Source of the DNA: CAIUPE01 sp046091665
Lineage (GTDB): Bacteria > Pseudomonadota > Alphaproteobacteria > Rhizobiales > Beijerinckiaceae
Assembly: GCA_046091665.1 (NCBI GenBank)
Contig: JBJTCD010000058.1
Span: 1-30,445 of the forward strand
Length of the DNA: 30,445 nt
Direction of reading: 5' to 3'
Shown here in pieces: positions 15,494 to 23,803 of the stretch. A program made the translations under genes and the position numbers. How positions within the stretch are numbered: the first letter of the stretch is position 1; every line of letters starts with the position of its first letter. A model generated the notes under the pieces. The model was given only the letters and a program-made list of their open reading frames with translations. It made no database searches and was not told the DNA's origin.

Positions 15494-16540
15494 ATGGACA
15501 GCGGTATTGATGAATTAATCTTGGCTGTTGATTTCGGCGGCACACAATTGCGTGTCGCGCTTGTTAATCATTCAGGTCAAATTCTCGCACGTGAGGCTTT
15601 ACGCACTGACATATCGGGCGGACCTGATGCTGTCATCGCGCAAATTGCCGAATTGTCACAACGTTTGTTATCCGCAAGGCCAAAGAGCAAAATTACATGC
15701 GCGGGCATTTCAAGCCCCGGACCGCTTGATGCAAAAAGAGGGCGCACATTCAACCTTGTCTTGCTCCCCGGATATGACGGCTATCCTATTGCAGAGCGCG
15801 CACAAGAAAGACTCGGTGTTCCCGTTGTGTTGGAACATGATGGGCATGCGGCCGTTTATGGCGAATGGAAAAATGGCGCAGGGCGCGGCTTTGATGATTT
15901 GATCTATCTAACAATTTCTACAGGCCTTGGCGGTGGTGCGATTGTGAATGGTCAATTGCTGCGCGGTGCCGGTGGTATGGCGGCGCATGTCGGTCATATG
16001 ACCGTTGATCCCGATGGCCCATTATGTGGTTGTGGCAATCGCGGCTGCTGGGAATTATTTGCTTCAGGAACATCATTTCTTGCGCGCGCGCGAGAGCGCG
16101 CAAAAGCAAAGAATGTTTTGATCTTAGGTCGCCAAGCAGATGCGATCGAGACGGTTGATATTTTTGATGCTGCGCGTGCGGGTGACTCTTTTGCGCAAGC
16201 TCTTGTTGAAGAAGAAGCGGAGTGGCTTGGTCGCGGCATCGTCTCTTTAAGCCATATATTCAACCCCTCTCGTTTTGTATTAGGCGGCGGAGTATCGAAT
16301 AATCTTGATCTTCTTTTACCGGGTATTACGAAACAGACTGAACGTCACGCCATGAAGCCATTTCAAAGTTTTTCAGTAGTGAAGGTTGAATTGGGTGATA
16401 ATGCCGGCCTTGTTGGTGTGGCCTTTTTGGCTGCAGAGTCGTCGCATCGAAAAGCAGGATTAGAAAATGAAGGAACCGCACATGACGGCTCCTTACATAT
16501 TTCTGATTATTTTATTTGGGCATCAAAACCGTGTCGATGA
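15494..16540 (+). CDS. ROK-family sugar kinase
   Basis: A 348-residue kinase of the ROK (repressor, ORF, kinase) family without the N-terminal DNA-binding domain of ROK repressors, so an enzyme rather than a regulator. The phosphate loop is LAVDFGGTQLRVALV. The catalytic segment VVLEHDGHAAVYGE has Asp in the usual position (most members have DN rather than DG). The ATP motif is ISTGLGGG, followed by GHMTVD and the zinc motif CGCGNRGCWE. Likely reaction: phosphorylation of a hexose such as glucose, allose or allulose. It is about 30-40 residues longer than usual at the C-terminus, and its last 29 nt overlap the 3' end of the fasciclin gene on the other strand. It is the last gene of the operon. 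Confidence 0.87.
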   Translation: MDSGIDELILAVDFGGTQLRVALVNHSGQILAREALRTDISGGPDAVIAQIAELSQRLLSARPKSKITCAGISSPGPLDAKRGRTFNLVLLPGYDGYPIAERAQERLGVPVVLEHDGHAAVYGEWKNGAGRGFDDLIYLTISTGLGGGAIVNGQLLRGAGGMAAHVGHMTVDPDGPLCGCGNRGCWELFASGTSFLARARERAKAKNVLILGRQADAIETVDIFDAARAGDSFAQALVEEEAEWLGRGIVSLSHIFNPSRFVLGGGVSNNLDLLLPGITKQTERHAMKPFQSFSVVKVELGDNAGLVGVAFLAAESSHRKAGLENEGTAHDGSLHISDYFIWASKPCR

Positions 16541-17003
16541 CATGAATGACGCCATTATCGGCCAACACATCGGCTGCCTCAACCGTTGCGTTATCAACCT
16601 TCACACGCATGCCTTTGGCATCGATCTTTAATTTGCCGCCTTCAACCGTTTTTTCTTCCATGATTTTCCCAGCAAGATCGGCGGCCATCACTTTTTTGGC
16701 AATGACATGATAGGTCAAGATCTTCGCAAGTTTTGATTTATTTTCAGGCTTTAAAAGATTTTCAAGTTCACCGGCGGGCAATTTTTTGAAAGCATCGTCT
16801 GTCGGCGCGAAGACCGTAAAGGGACCTTTGCCTTTGAGCGTCGTCACAAGATCCGCAGCTTTCAATGCGGCGACAAGCGTTGAGAAGTTTCCTGCTGACA
16901 CAGCCGTATCAACAAGATCGGCCGCTTTGGCGCTTGTCATGGTTGCTGTTGCCAAAACGGCGAAGGCGAGTGTGGCACTTCTGAGAAGATTTGAGATGTT
17001 CAT
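16512..17003 (-). CDS. secreted fasciclin (FAS1) domain protein
   Basis: A 163-residue exported protein made of one FAS1 domain. The start ATG at 17003 (MNISNLLRSATLAFAVLA) is favoured by GGAGAG just upstream and by giving a proper signal peptide ending in SAKA-A. FAS1 motifs are clear: TVFAPTDDAFKKL (H1 box), ILTYHVIAKK, and the closing NGVIHVIDTVLMP (H2 box). Such single-domain bacterial proteins are periplasmic or surface-bound and linked to adhesion or symbiosis in some alphaproteobacteria. It has no evident link to sugar metabolism and interrupts two plus-strand catabolic modules. Its 3' end overlaps the ROK kinase gene by 29 nt. Confidence 0.92.
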   Translation of the reverse strand: MNISNLLRSATLAFAVLATATMTSAKAADLVDTAVSAGNFSTLVAALKAADLVTTLKGKGPFTVFAPTDDAFKKLPAGELENLLKPENKSKLAKILTYHVIAKKVMAADLAGKIMEEKTVEGGKLKIDAKGMRVKVDNATVEAADVLADNGVIHVIDTVLMPK

Positions 17004-17725
17004 CGGTCTCTCCATGATGATGTGAAAAAATTTCATTCGCATCAAACCTACGACGATCCTCAATTCACAGACGATCAGTGTGGTTACGAAGAGGGGAGTC
17101 CCTCATGGGTCGCTACGCGGAAATTTATTGGCGCCGTTCGTGAAGCGGTGGCGTTGCATTTATGCGCCGGGCGCATTTGGGGAAGTCGCAGCGAGGACGC
17201 CACATCGGCAGAGCAGCGGTATCGTCTTGAAATTTTATATGTAAATCATATATTTACGTGCTGATTGGTTCATTATCCGGGATGCTGAACAAACGTCGCT
17301 TTAAGCGATCGGGGAAGGCATCCGACCTGTCGCCCCCCGTGGTTATTTGTCGCATGGAAGGATGTTTGATTAACTATCTGATATTATTATCAATTTTATT
17401 CTACGAGATAGTGGTGCTGAACCTGATTTTGGCGTTGTGTCACTCATTTCAGCCGATCACGGATGGTCATTTTTCCGTCGAAAAGTTGTTGCCTCTTTTC
17501 TCGGCTTGAAACCGGGAAATTGGCGACTAATAATCGTCAAAGGGAGTTTGAAGCCTGAAGTAAAAATAATGAGGCTCAATCGCGCACATTGTCTTGTGTT
17601 TTGATAAAGGCCTTGAATGATGTTCATCGTAAAACATGATCATCAATTTGGTGCGGCAAGTTCCTGAATAAAGAGAACACGTCACAATCTTGGTTTCAAA
17701 AACCAGTGAAAAAGGTGAGGAACAA
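17004..17725. other. non-coding region with several palindromes
   Basis: About 720 bases between the divergently transcribed fasciclin and CUT2 binding-protein genes. Short open frames inside show no recognisable family or ribosome site. Perfect inverted repeats include GAGGG/CCCTC (17091-17104), ATGCGCC/GGCGCAT around one base (17162-17176), GTAAAT/ATTTAC around five bases (17241-17257) and TCGCTT/AAGCGA around one T (17296-17308). A weak promoter-like pair, TTGAAT (17613) and CATGAT (17635), precedes the binding-protein gene. It probably contains promoters for both genes and regulator sites; part may be decayed coding DNA. Confidence 0.5.
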
Positions 17726-18724
17726 ATGAATAGACGCGAAACACTCAAACTCATGGGCGCAACCGCTCTTGCTGGCATGACCGGTTTGCCGCAGCTCGCT
17801 AATGCTGCCGGTCAAGAAATGGTCGTGGTCGTCAAGATCGCCGGTATTCCGTGGTTCAACGCTCTTGAAGTGGGCGTGAAAAAAGCGGGCGGCGAATTCG
17901 GCATCAACGCCTCGATGGTTGGTCCTTCAGCCGTTGACCCCGCGCAGCAAGTGAAACTCATCGAAGACTTGATCGCGAAGAAAGTCGCTGTCATCGGCCT
18001 CGTGCCACTTGATGTGAAGGTCACCGAACCCGTGCTGAAGCGTGCGCAAGCCGCTGGCATTAAGGTCATCACGCATGAAGGCCCTGAACAGGCCGGCCGT
18101 GACTGGAACGTCGAATTGATCGACTCGATCAAGTTCGGTGAAGTGCAGATGGAACGCCTCGCCAAGGATATGGGCGAGGACGGCGAATATGTCGTCTATG
18201 TCGGCACGCTGACAACGCCGCTTCATAACATCTGGGCAGACGCAGCGATTGCCTTCCAGAAGAAGAACTATCCGAAGATGAAACTCGCGACCGACCGTTT
18301 CCCCGGCGCGGACGTGACGGATGACGCCTACAAGACCACGCTCGACGTGTTGAAGGCCTATCCGAACCTCAAGGGTATTCTCTGCTTCGGTTCGCAGGGT
18401 CCGATCGGCGCAGGTAACGCTGTGCGCGAAAAGAAACTCGGCAAGAAGATTGCCGTTGTCGGCACGGTTCTTCCGTCACAGGGCAAGTCGCTCATTGATG
18501 ACGGCATCATCCGTGAAGGCTTCCTCTGGAATCCGACAGATGCCGGTTACGCCATGGTTGCAGTCGCCAAGCTCGTTCTCGACGGCAAGGAAATCAAGGA
18601 CGGCGTCGAAGTCCCGGGTCTCGGCAAAGCGGCTGTGGACGTCGCCAACAAGCAGATCAAGGTCGACAAGATCATGCGCATCAACAAAGAAACTGTTGAT
18701 GCCTTGATCAAGGGCGGTCTCTGA
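17726..18724 (+). CDS. sugar ABC transporter substrate-binding protein (CUT2, RbsB/YphF-like)
   Basis: A 332-residue periplasmic binding protein of the type 1 (RbsB/LsrB) fold. The N-terminus MNRRETLKLMGATALAGM has a twin-arginine pattern (RRETLK) and ends in LANAA, indicating Tat export of the folded protein, as seen for a minority of such proteins. Mature features are VKIAGIPWFNALEVGVKKAG, DPAQQVKLIEDLIAKKV near residue 75, and THEGPEQAGRDWNVELID. ATG 17726 is chosen over upstream in-frame starts because GTGAGG lies 7-10 nt before it. Codon choice (AAG, GGC, ATC) suggests high expression. It heads the CUT2 transporter operon and is followed by a 12-bp hairpin. Ligand: probably a monosaccharide or deoxy-sugar; not identified. 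Confidence 0.92.
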   Translation: MNRRETLKLMGATALAGMTGLPQLANAAGQEMVVVVKIAGIPWFNALEVGVKKAGGEFGINASMVGPSAVDPAQQVKLIEDLIAKKVAVIGLVPLDVKVTEPVLKRAQAAGIKVITHEGPEQAGRDWNVELIDSIKFGEVQMERLAKDMGEDGEYVVYVGTLTTPLHNIWADAAIAFQKKNYPKMKLATDRFPGADVTDDAYKTTLDVLKAYPNLKGILCFGSQGPIGAGNAVREKKLGKKIAVVGTVLPSQGKSLIDDGIIREGFLWNPTDAGYAMVAVAKLVLDGKEIKDGVEVPGLGKAAVDVANKQIKVDKIMRINKETVDALIKGGL

Positions 18725-18744
18725 TCCGCACTGACTAAATAAAC

Positions 18745-18775
18745 ACTGCGCCCCTCTTGCATGGAGGGGCGCAGT
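18745..18775 (+). terminator. 12-bp hairpin between binding-protein and ATPase genes
   Basis: Arms ACTGCGCCCCTC (18745-18756) and GAGGGGCGCAGT (18764-18775) are exact complements around a 7-nt loop, followed by CTTTGTCTCTTC. It starts 20 nt after the binding-protein stop. It is probably an attenuating or mRNA-stabilising element that raises binding-protein output over the membrane parts; readthrough must reach the next gene 55 nt on. Confidence 0.8.
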
Positions 18776-18830
18776 CTTTGTCTCTTCACATGTGTATTTT
18801 GTGATTTGCGCGATTTAAGGACCACAAATC

Positions 18831-20315
18831 GTGGCGACATTTCTTGACTTGAAAAATATCTCGAAGCGCTTCGGCGGCGTGCAAGCACTGACCGATGTCG
18901 ATCTGACTCTTGAAGCGGGCGAGGTGCATTGCCTCGTTGGTGAAAACGGCTCGGGCACATCGACGCTCATCAAAATCATTTCCGGTGTGCAACCGCCCGA
19001 GGCGGGCGGCGTCATCACCATTGAAGGCCGCAATTACACGCATCTCAATCCGGTCGAGAGCACGCGTGCCGGTATTCAGGTGATCTATCAGGATCTCTCG
19101 CTCTTTCCGAATTTGACAGTCGCGGAGAACATCGCTGTCGGCCAACATCTTGGCGGGTTCCATCCGGTCGATTGGGCCGCGATCCGCAACATCGCCGAAG
19201 CCGCGATGGCGCGCATCAATGTCCATCTCGATCTCGACGCCAAGGTCGAAGATCTCTCGATTGCCAACCGTCAGCTCGTCGCGATCTGTCGCGCCATGGC
19301 GGCCGACGCAAAGCTCGTCATCATGGACGAGCCGACAGCGTCGCTCACCCGTCACGAGGTCGACGCGCTGTTGTCGCTTGTGCGCGAGCTCAAGAAGAAA
19401 AATATCTGCATCGTCTTCGTTTCGCATCGTCTTGATGAAGTGCTCGAAGTCGCCGAGCGCGTGACCGTCTTACGCGATGGTAAAAAGGTCGGAACTTATG
19501 ATGCCAAAGATGTGAATGACAAAAAACTTGCTGTGCTTATGACCGGTAAGGAATTCAGCTATGATCTGAAAGAGACGGATCTTTCGTCTCGCAAGACCAT
19601 ACTCTCGGTCAAAAATCTTTCGCGCACGGGTGATTATAAAAACGTGAGCTTCGATCTGCGCGAAGGCGAAATCCTTGGTATTACAGGACTTCTGGGCTCT
19701 GGCCGAACAGAATTGGCACTTTCGCTTTTCGGCATGAACCCGCCGGATGACGGCGAAATCAAGCTTGATGGCAAACCACTTGCTTTAAAATCCAATCGCG
19801 AAGCCATCGATAATGGCATCGCCTATGTATCGGAAGATCGTCTAACGCTTGGTCTCGTTCTCGAACAGCCGATTGCATCAAATGCCATCGTGACAATTCT
19901 CGACAAGCTCAAAGGCGCGATGGGTCTTATTCCGTTGAACGCGCGTGAAGCGACTGTTGATCGGTGGGTCAAAGATCTTTCGATCAAAGTGTCGAATACA
20001 GCAAATCCGGTGAAGACTCTTTCGGGCGGCAATCAACAACGTGTTGTGCTTGCAAAATGGATGGCGACAAGCCCCCGAGTTTTGATTCTCGATAGCCCCA
20101 CTGTGGGCGTTGATATTCTCGCTAAAGATGGCATTTACGAAATTGTTCGCGGCCTTGCTCAAAAAGGCGTCGCCGTCATTATGATCTCGGATGAAATTCC
20201 GGAAGTCCTCTATCACAGCCACCGCATTCTCGTGATGCGCAATGGCCGCCTCACCGGCGAGTTCGAGCCGCATAAGAGCTCGGAAGATCAATTAAGGGTA
20301 GCGGTAAATGCATGA
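18831..20315 (+). CDS. sugar ABC transporter ATP-binding protein, duplicated (RbsA/YphE-like), altered Walker A
   Basis: A 494-residue double-ATPase subunit of a CUT2 importer. First domain: Walker A reads GENGSGTST (residues 37-45), where the invariant lysine is replaced by Thr43 (codon ACA, 18957-18959); then IYQDLSLFPNLTVAEN, LSIANRQLVAICRAM as signature, VIMDEPTAS as Walker B, and the switch His in FVSHRLDE. Second domain: degenerate Walker A GLLGSGRTE, intact signature LSGGNQQRVVLAKWM, and LILDSPTVGVD, with Ser where catalytic Glu normally stands. Degeneracy of the second domain is common in this family, but loss of the first-domain lysine is not. Start is GTG 18831 with TAAGG 10 nt upstream. 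It overlaps the permease start by 8 nt. Confidence 0.9.
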   Translation: MATFLDLKNISKRFGGVQALTDVDLTLEAGEVHCLVGENGSGTSTLIKIISGVQPPEAGGVITIEGRNYTHLNPVESTRAGIQVIYQDLSLFPNLTVAENIAVGQHLGGFHPVDWAAIRNIAEAAMARINVHLDLDAKVEDLSIANRQLVAICRAMAADAKLVIMDEPTASLTRHEVDALLSLVRELKKKNICIVFVSHRLDEVLEVAERVTVLRDGKKVGTYDAKDVNDKKLAVLMTGKEFSYDLKETDLSSRKTILSVKNLSRTGDYKNVSFDLREGEILGITGLLGSGRTELALSLFGMNPPDDGEIKLDGKPLALKSNREAIDNGIAYVSEDRLTLGLVLEQPIASNAIVTILDKLKGAMGLIPLNAREATVDRWVKDLSIKVSNTANPVKTLSGGNQQRVVLAKWMATSPRVLILDSPTVGVDILAKDGIYEIVRGLAQKGVAVIMISDEIPEVLYHSHRILVMRNGRLTGEFEPHKSSEDQLRVAVNA

Positions 20316-21300
20316 CCTGTTTCAACGCCTGAAGCGGCGCCATGAATTCTGGCTCGCAAGCGTCATCGCCGTACTCGTCGTCTATCTGTCGATTGCGACA
20401 CAGGGCTTTTTGACCCTGCAAAATCTTTTTGATCTTCTGACCTCTTATGCGTTCTTAGGCATTCTTGCGGCGGGCCTGCTCGTCGTTTTGATTTCAGGCG
20501 GGATCGATATTTCCTTCACCGCGACCGCATCAATTGCTCAATATATCACGATGCTGCTTGCCAATAAATATGGCCTAAACTGGTTTTTGGTTTTTGCACT
20601 TGCGATCGGTGTCGGTGTTTTGCTCGGTGCGATCAATGCGATCCTGATTGATCGATTGCAAATCTCATCCATCATCGTCTCGATTGCGACGCTGAATATT
20701 TTTTATGGCCTTCTCGTTTTCGTTACCGGCGGCAAATATATTTACTCGCTGCCCGACTGGTTTTCGAAAGGCATTTACTGGTTTGAATATGTCGATGCGG
20801 ATGAAATCTCATACGGTCTCAATCTTCAGATTCTCGCGCTCTTTGTGATGTTCACGCTCACATGGCTGCTTCTGAACCGCACCAATATTGGTCGTCAGAT
20901 TTATGCGCTCGGTGGTAATCGTGAAGCGGCGCAACGGTTAGGTTTTAACGTTTTCCGCCTCAACATCCTCGTTTATTGCTATATGGGATTTACCGCGGGC
21001 GTTGCGTCCCTCATTCAAGCGCAACTTGCACAATCGGTTGCGCCAACCGTCCTTGTCGGTAAGGAGCTTGATGTGCTCGCGGCCGTTGTGCTCGGCGGCG
21101 CAAGTCTTATGGGCGGCGTTGGCACGGTGCTTGGCACGGTGCTCGGCTTGGCACTTCTTGCCATCATGCAAAACGGTCTCATCCTCATCGGTGTTTCGTC
21201 CTATTGGTCGCAATTCTTTGTCGGCTTCATCATTCTTCTTTCGGTCAGCGCAACAGCGCTCTCCGCTCGCCGCAAGCGCAAGGGAAATCTCGTCGAATGA
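20308..21300 (+). CDS. sugar ABC transporter permease (CUT2, RbsC-like)
   Basis: A 330-residue inner-membrane permease of the branched-chain/ribose type with about eight to ten helices. Family marks include LISGGIDISFTATASIAQYITMLL (the conserved GGIDLS segment), NAILIDRLQISSIIVSIATLN, GRQIYALGGNREAAQRLG near residue 195, and VLGGASLMGGVGTVLGTVLG close to the C-terminus. The start lies inside the ATPase gene's last codons and the stop overlaps the second permease start (ATGA), so all transporter parts are co-translated. It would form a heterodimer with the next gene product, as in YphD/LsrCD-like or EryFG-like systems with two distinct permeases. Confidence 0.92.
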   Translation: MHDLFQRLKRRHEFWLASVIAVLVVYLSIATQGFLTLQNLFDLLTSYAFLGILAAGLLVVLISGGIDISFTATASIAQYITMLLANKYGLNWFLVFALAIGVGVLLGAINAILIDRLQISSIIVSIATLNIFYGLLVFVTGGKYIYSLPDWFSKGIYWFEYVDADEISYGLNLQILALFVMFTLTWLLLNRTNIGRQIYALGGNREAAQRLGFNVFRLNILVYCYMGFTAGVASLIQAQLAQSVAPTVLVGKELDVLAAVVLGGASLMGGVGTVLGTVLGLALLAIMQNGLILIGVSSYWSQFFVGFIILLSVSATALSARRKRKGNLVE

Positions 21301-22331
21301 GCAACACTCCCTCCTCCCTCAATAAAGGCCCAGACGCGGCCTTGATGCGGCTCATCAATGGTTTGACGCATGATGTCACCAATCGGCGACTGATCATTCT
21401 TCTTATCGCGCTTGTTGCGGTGTTTGGTCTTTTGATTGGCGAACGCTTTTTCTCGAAAGCCACTGTCCAGTCGATGGCATTCCAATTGCCGGAGCTCGGC
21501 ATTCTCTCGCTGGCGATGATGATCACACTTGTATCGGGTGGTTTGAATCTCGCGATCATCTCGACCGCCAATCTTTGTGCGCTGACGATGGCTTACATCA
21601 TGACCACGCAGGTTCCGGGCGCTGAAGGCTTTATGTGGGTTGGGTGGCAGGTGATTGCCATTCTCGCAGGGCTTGGCGTCGCTGCGATCATCGGTCTCTT
21701 GAACGGCTTTGTGATTGCCTATCTCGGCGTGTCGCCCATTCTCACAACGCTCGGCACGATGACGATGGTGAAGGGCATTGCGATTGGCATGACACGCGGC
21801 AATGTGCTTTCGGGCTTGCCTGAGCCGATTGTTTTTATCGGCAATGGTACGGTCTATGGCATTCCGACAGCGATGCTTGTCTTCGCTGCGGTCGCGATCC
21901 CTGTTGCGATCATGCTTGGGCGCACACCGACAGGCGCTGCGACTTATATGATCGGTTCGAACGAGAAAGCGACGCGTTATTCAGGCATCGATACAAAGCG
22001 CGTGATCTTGCGTGTCTATTTCATTTCAAGCTTGCTCGCAGCTGTTGCGGGACTTGTGATGATGGCACGGTTCAACTCGGCGAATGCGTCTTATGCAGAA
22101 AGTTATCTGCTTGTCACGATTCTTGCCGCTGTGCTTGGTGGCGTTGATCCGATGGGCGGTTTCGGGAAAATCGCGGGCCTCGTTCTCTCGCTCATCATCC
22201 TGCAAGTCATCTCCTCGGCGTTTAATCTTCTCAACTTCAGCCAATTCTTGACGCTCGCAATTTGGGGTACGATCCTTGTCGCGGTGATGGCAGTGCCGAA
22301 TATCAGGCGGCGATTAGGCTTTGCAGATTAG
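21297..22331 (+). CDS. sugar ABC transporter permease (CUT2), second subunit
   Basis: A 344-residue inner-membrane permease paralogous to the preceding one. ATG 21297 overlaps the upstream stop (ATGA) and has AAGGGAA ahead, which decides against the longer in-frame start upstream. Marks include TLVSGGLNLAIISTANLCAL (here GGLNLA instead of GGIDLS), NGFVIAYLGVSPILTTLGTM, GAATYMIGSNEKATRYSGID and AAVLGGVDPMGGFGKIAG. A hydrophilic N-terminal extension of about 35 residues precedes the first helix. It completes the CUT2 transporter with the binding protein, ATPase and first permease. The FGGY kinase gene follows 30 nt downstream in the same direction. Confidence 0.92.
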   Translation: MSNTPSSLNKGPDAALMRLINGLTHDVTNRRLIILLIALVAVFGLLIGERFFSKATVQSMAFQLPELGILSLAMMITLVSGGLNLAIISTANLCALTMAYIMTTQVPGAEGFMWVGWQVIAILAGLGVAAIIGLLNGFVIAYLGVSPILTTLGTMTMVKGIAIGMTRGNVLSGLPEPIVFIGNGTVYGIPTAMLVFAAVAIPVAIMLGRTPTGAATYMIGSNEKATRYSGIDTKRVILRVYFISSLLAAVAGLVMMARFNSANASYAESYLLVTILAAVLGGVDPMGGFGKIAGLVLSLIILQVISSAFNLLNFSQFLTLAIWGTILVAVMAVPNIRRRLGFAD

Positions 22332-22361
22332 CGATGAGCGACGAGGGCAAAGAGGCCAGTC

Positions 22362-23762
22362 ATGACTAGTATCGATACCGGCGAGCGCGTCGCGGTTCTC
22401 GATCTTGGTAAGACGAATATCAAAGTGCTTGTCGCTGATGACAATGGTGCGCCCATCGAAGCGCTCTCTTATCCGAACGCACCTGATTCATCTGGTCCTT
22501 ATCTCGCGATTGATTTGAAGCGCATCGAAGCACTGGTGATTGACGCGCTCGCTGAACTTAAAAAGCGTCATAACATCCGTGCGATCGTCGGCACCGCCCA
22601 TGGGTGCGGCGGAGTCCTCGTTGACGATCACGGTCCCGTTATGCCTGCAATGGATTATGAAGCCACGCCTCCTGATTGGCTCGCTGGCTCCTATCTCGAT
22701 ATTGGTCCGACTTATGAAGAAGTTTTTTGCTCTGTCTCTGGCGGCGCGATGCGTCCCGCACAAGGATTGCTTTGGCAGGAGCGTGAATTTCCGGATGCGT
22801 TTTCACGCGCGAAACATTTTCTTCTCACGCCACAATATTTTGCCTTTCGGTTTGGGGGTCGGCCTGTCACCGAAATTTCATCATTGGCTGCGCAATGCCA
22901 TCTTTGGAATCCGCTCAAAAGCGAATTCTCGAGCATTGTTAAAAAGAAAAACTGGTCGCGCTTTTTTCCTGCCTTCGCGCGGGCGGGTGAAGTTGTGGGT
23001 CATCTCTCGCCTGAGTTCCAAAAGCGCACAGGGCTTGCTGCGGATGTTAAAATTCTTGCCGGCGCGCATGACAGTAATGCCAATTTCTATCGTTATAAAG
23101 CCGCAGGAATGGCGGATTACACCGTGCTCTCGACCGGCACATGGATGATTGGCTTCAATCGCGGCCGCCCGCTTGAAGATTTTCGTGAAGAGCGCGCCAT
23201 GGTTGCCAATGTCGATGTGGATGGTGAGCCCATCGCATCAACGCTCACAATGACAGGGCGTGAATATCAGATCCTCGCGGGAGATTTTCCCGTGAGTGAT
23301 GATCGCGCTTTCAATGCGGTTGAACGACTCATTGCACGCGGCACAATTCCGGTTCCGTCTTTTGTGGAAGATCCCGGCCCTGTTCCGCATTCAGGCGGCA
23401 AAGGTCATATTTTGGGTCCGCCACCTGAAACGGCTGAAGAGCGTGGCGCGCTTGCTTCACTTTACGCAGCTTCTGTTGCTGATCTCTGTCTTGATGTTCT
23501 GGGATCAACGACACCCATTGTGATTGATGGGGGCTTTGCAACAAATATCAGCTTTGCAAAAATGCTCTCTTGTCTCAGGCCCTCGCAGGAGGTTTATGTC
23601 AGTCAATCTAAAGATGGTACGGCGCTTGGTGCGGGTCTGTTGTGGCGCCGCTTTGAACGAAAGGCTCCTGTTGACAGTGTCAAACTGGACCGCCTTGAAA
23701 CAAAACCTCATCCGGCTTTGATCGAAGCCACAAAAAAGTGGAAGTCCATGATCGGAGCCTAA
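22362..23762 (+). CDS. FGGY-family carbohydrate kinase (fuculokinase/rhamnulokinase-like)
   Basis: A 466-residue ATP-dependent sugar kinase. The phosphate-1 loop is VAVLDLGKTNIKVLVAD (10-26), a substrate segment with GTAHGCGGVLVDDHG is near residue 82, the catalytic GAHDSNANFYRY is near 230, phosphate-2 is LSTGTWMIGFN, and the adenosine motif is VIDGGFATNISF. It differs clearly from the xylulokinase-like gene at 3307-4842 and resembles the branch containing L-fuculose and L-rhamnulose kinases and the Novosphingobium NaCK-like group. It follows the CUT2 transporter and precedes a class II aldolase by 41 nt, so its product is probably a ketose-1-phosphate that the aldolase cleaves. The substrate is inferred, not proven. 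Confidence 0.87.
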   Translation: MTSIDTGERVAVLDLGKTNIKVLVADDNGAPIEALSYPNAPDSSGPYLAIDLKRIEALVIDALAELKKRHNIRAIVGTAHGCGGVLVDDHGPVMPAMDYEATPPDWLAGSYLDIGPTYEEVFCSVSGGAMRPAQGLLWQEREFPDAFSRAKHFLLTPQYFAFRFGGRPVTEISSLAAQCHLWNPLKSEFSSIVKKKNWSRFFPAFARAGEVVGHLSPEFQKRTGLAADVKILAGAHDSNANFYRYKAAGMADYTVLSTGTWMIGFNRGRPLEDFREERAMVANVDVDGEPIASTLTMTGREYQILAGDFPVSDDRAFNAVERLIARGTIPVPSFVEDPGPVPHSGGKGHILGPPPETAEERGALASLYAASVADLCLDVLGSTTPIVIDGGFATNISFAKMLSCLRPSQEVYVSQSKDGTALGAGLLWRRFERKAPVDSVKLDRLETKPHPALIEATKKWKSMIGA

Positions 23763-23803
23763 GTCTTGAAAAAGAAACATTCGACGCCCGAAGGGAGACC
23801 GTT

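Noticed and set aside
15494..16540. ROK protein as the missing transcriptional repressor
   Set aside because: It begins directly with the kinase phosphate loop and has no N-terminal helix-turn-helix domain, so it is an enzyme.
17258..17509. Possible small plus-strand protein (83 codons) with hydrophobic centre in the non-coding region
   Set aside because: Starts without a ribosome site, overlaps palindromes and has no recognisable similarity; kept as non-coding.
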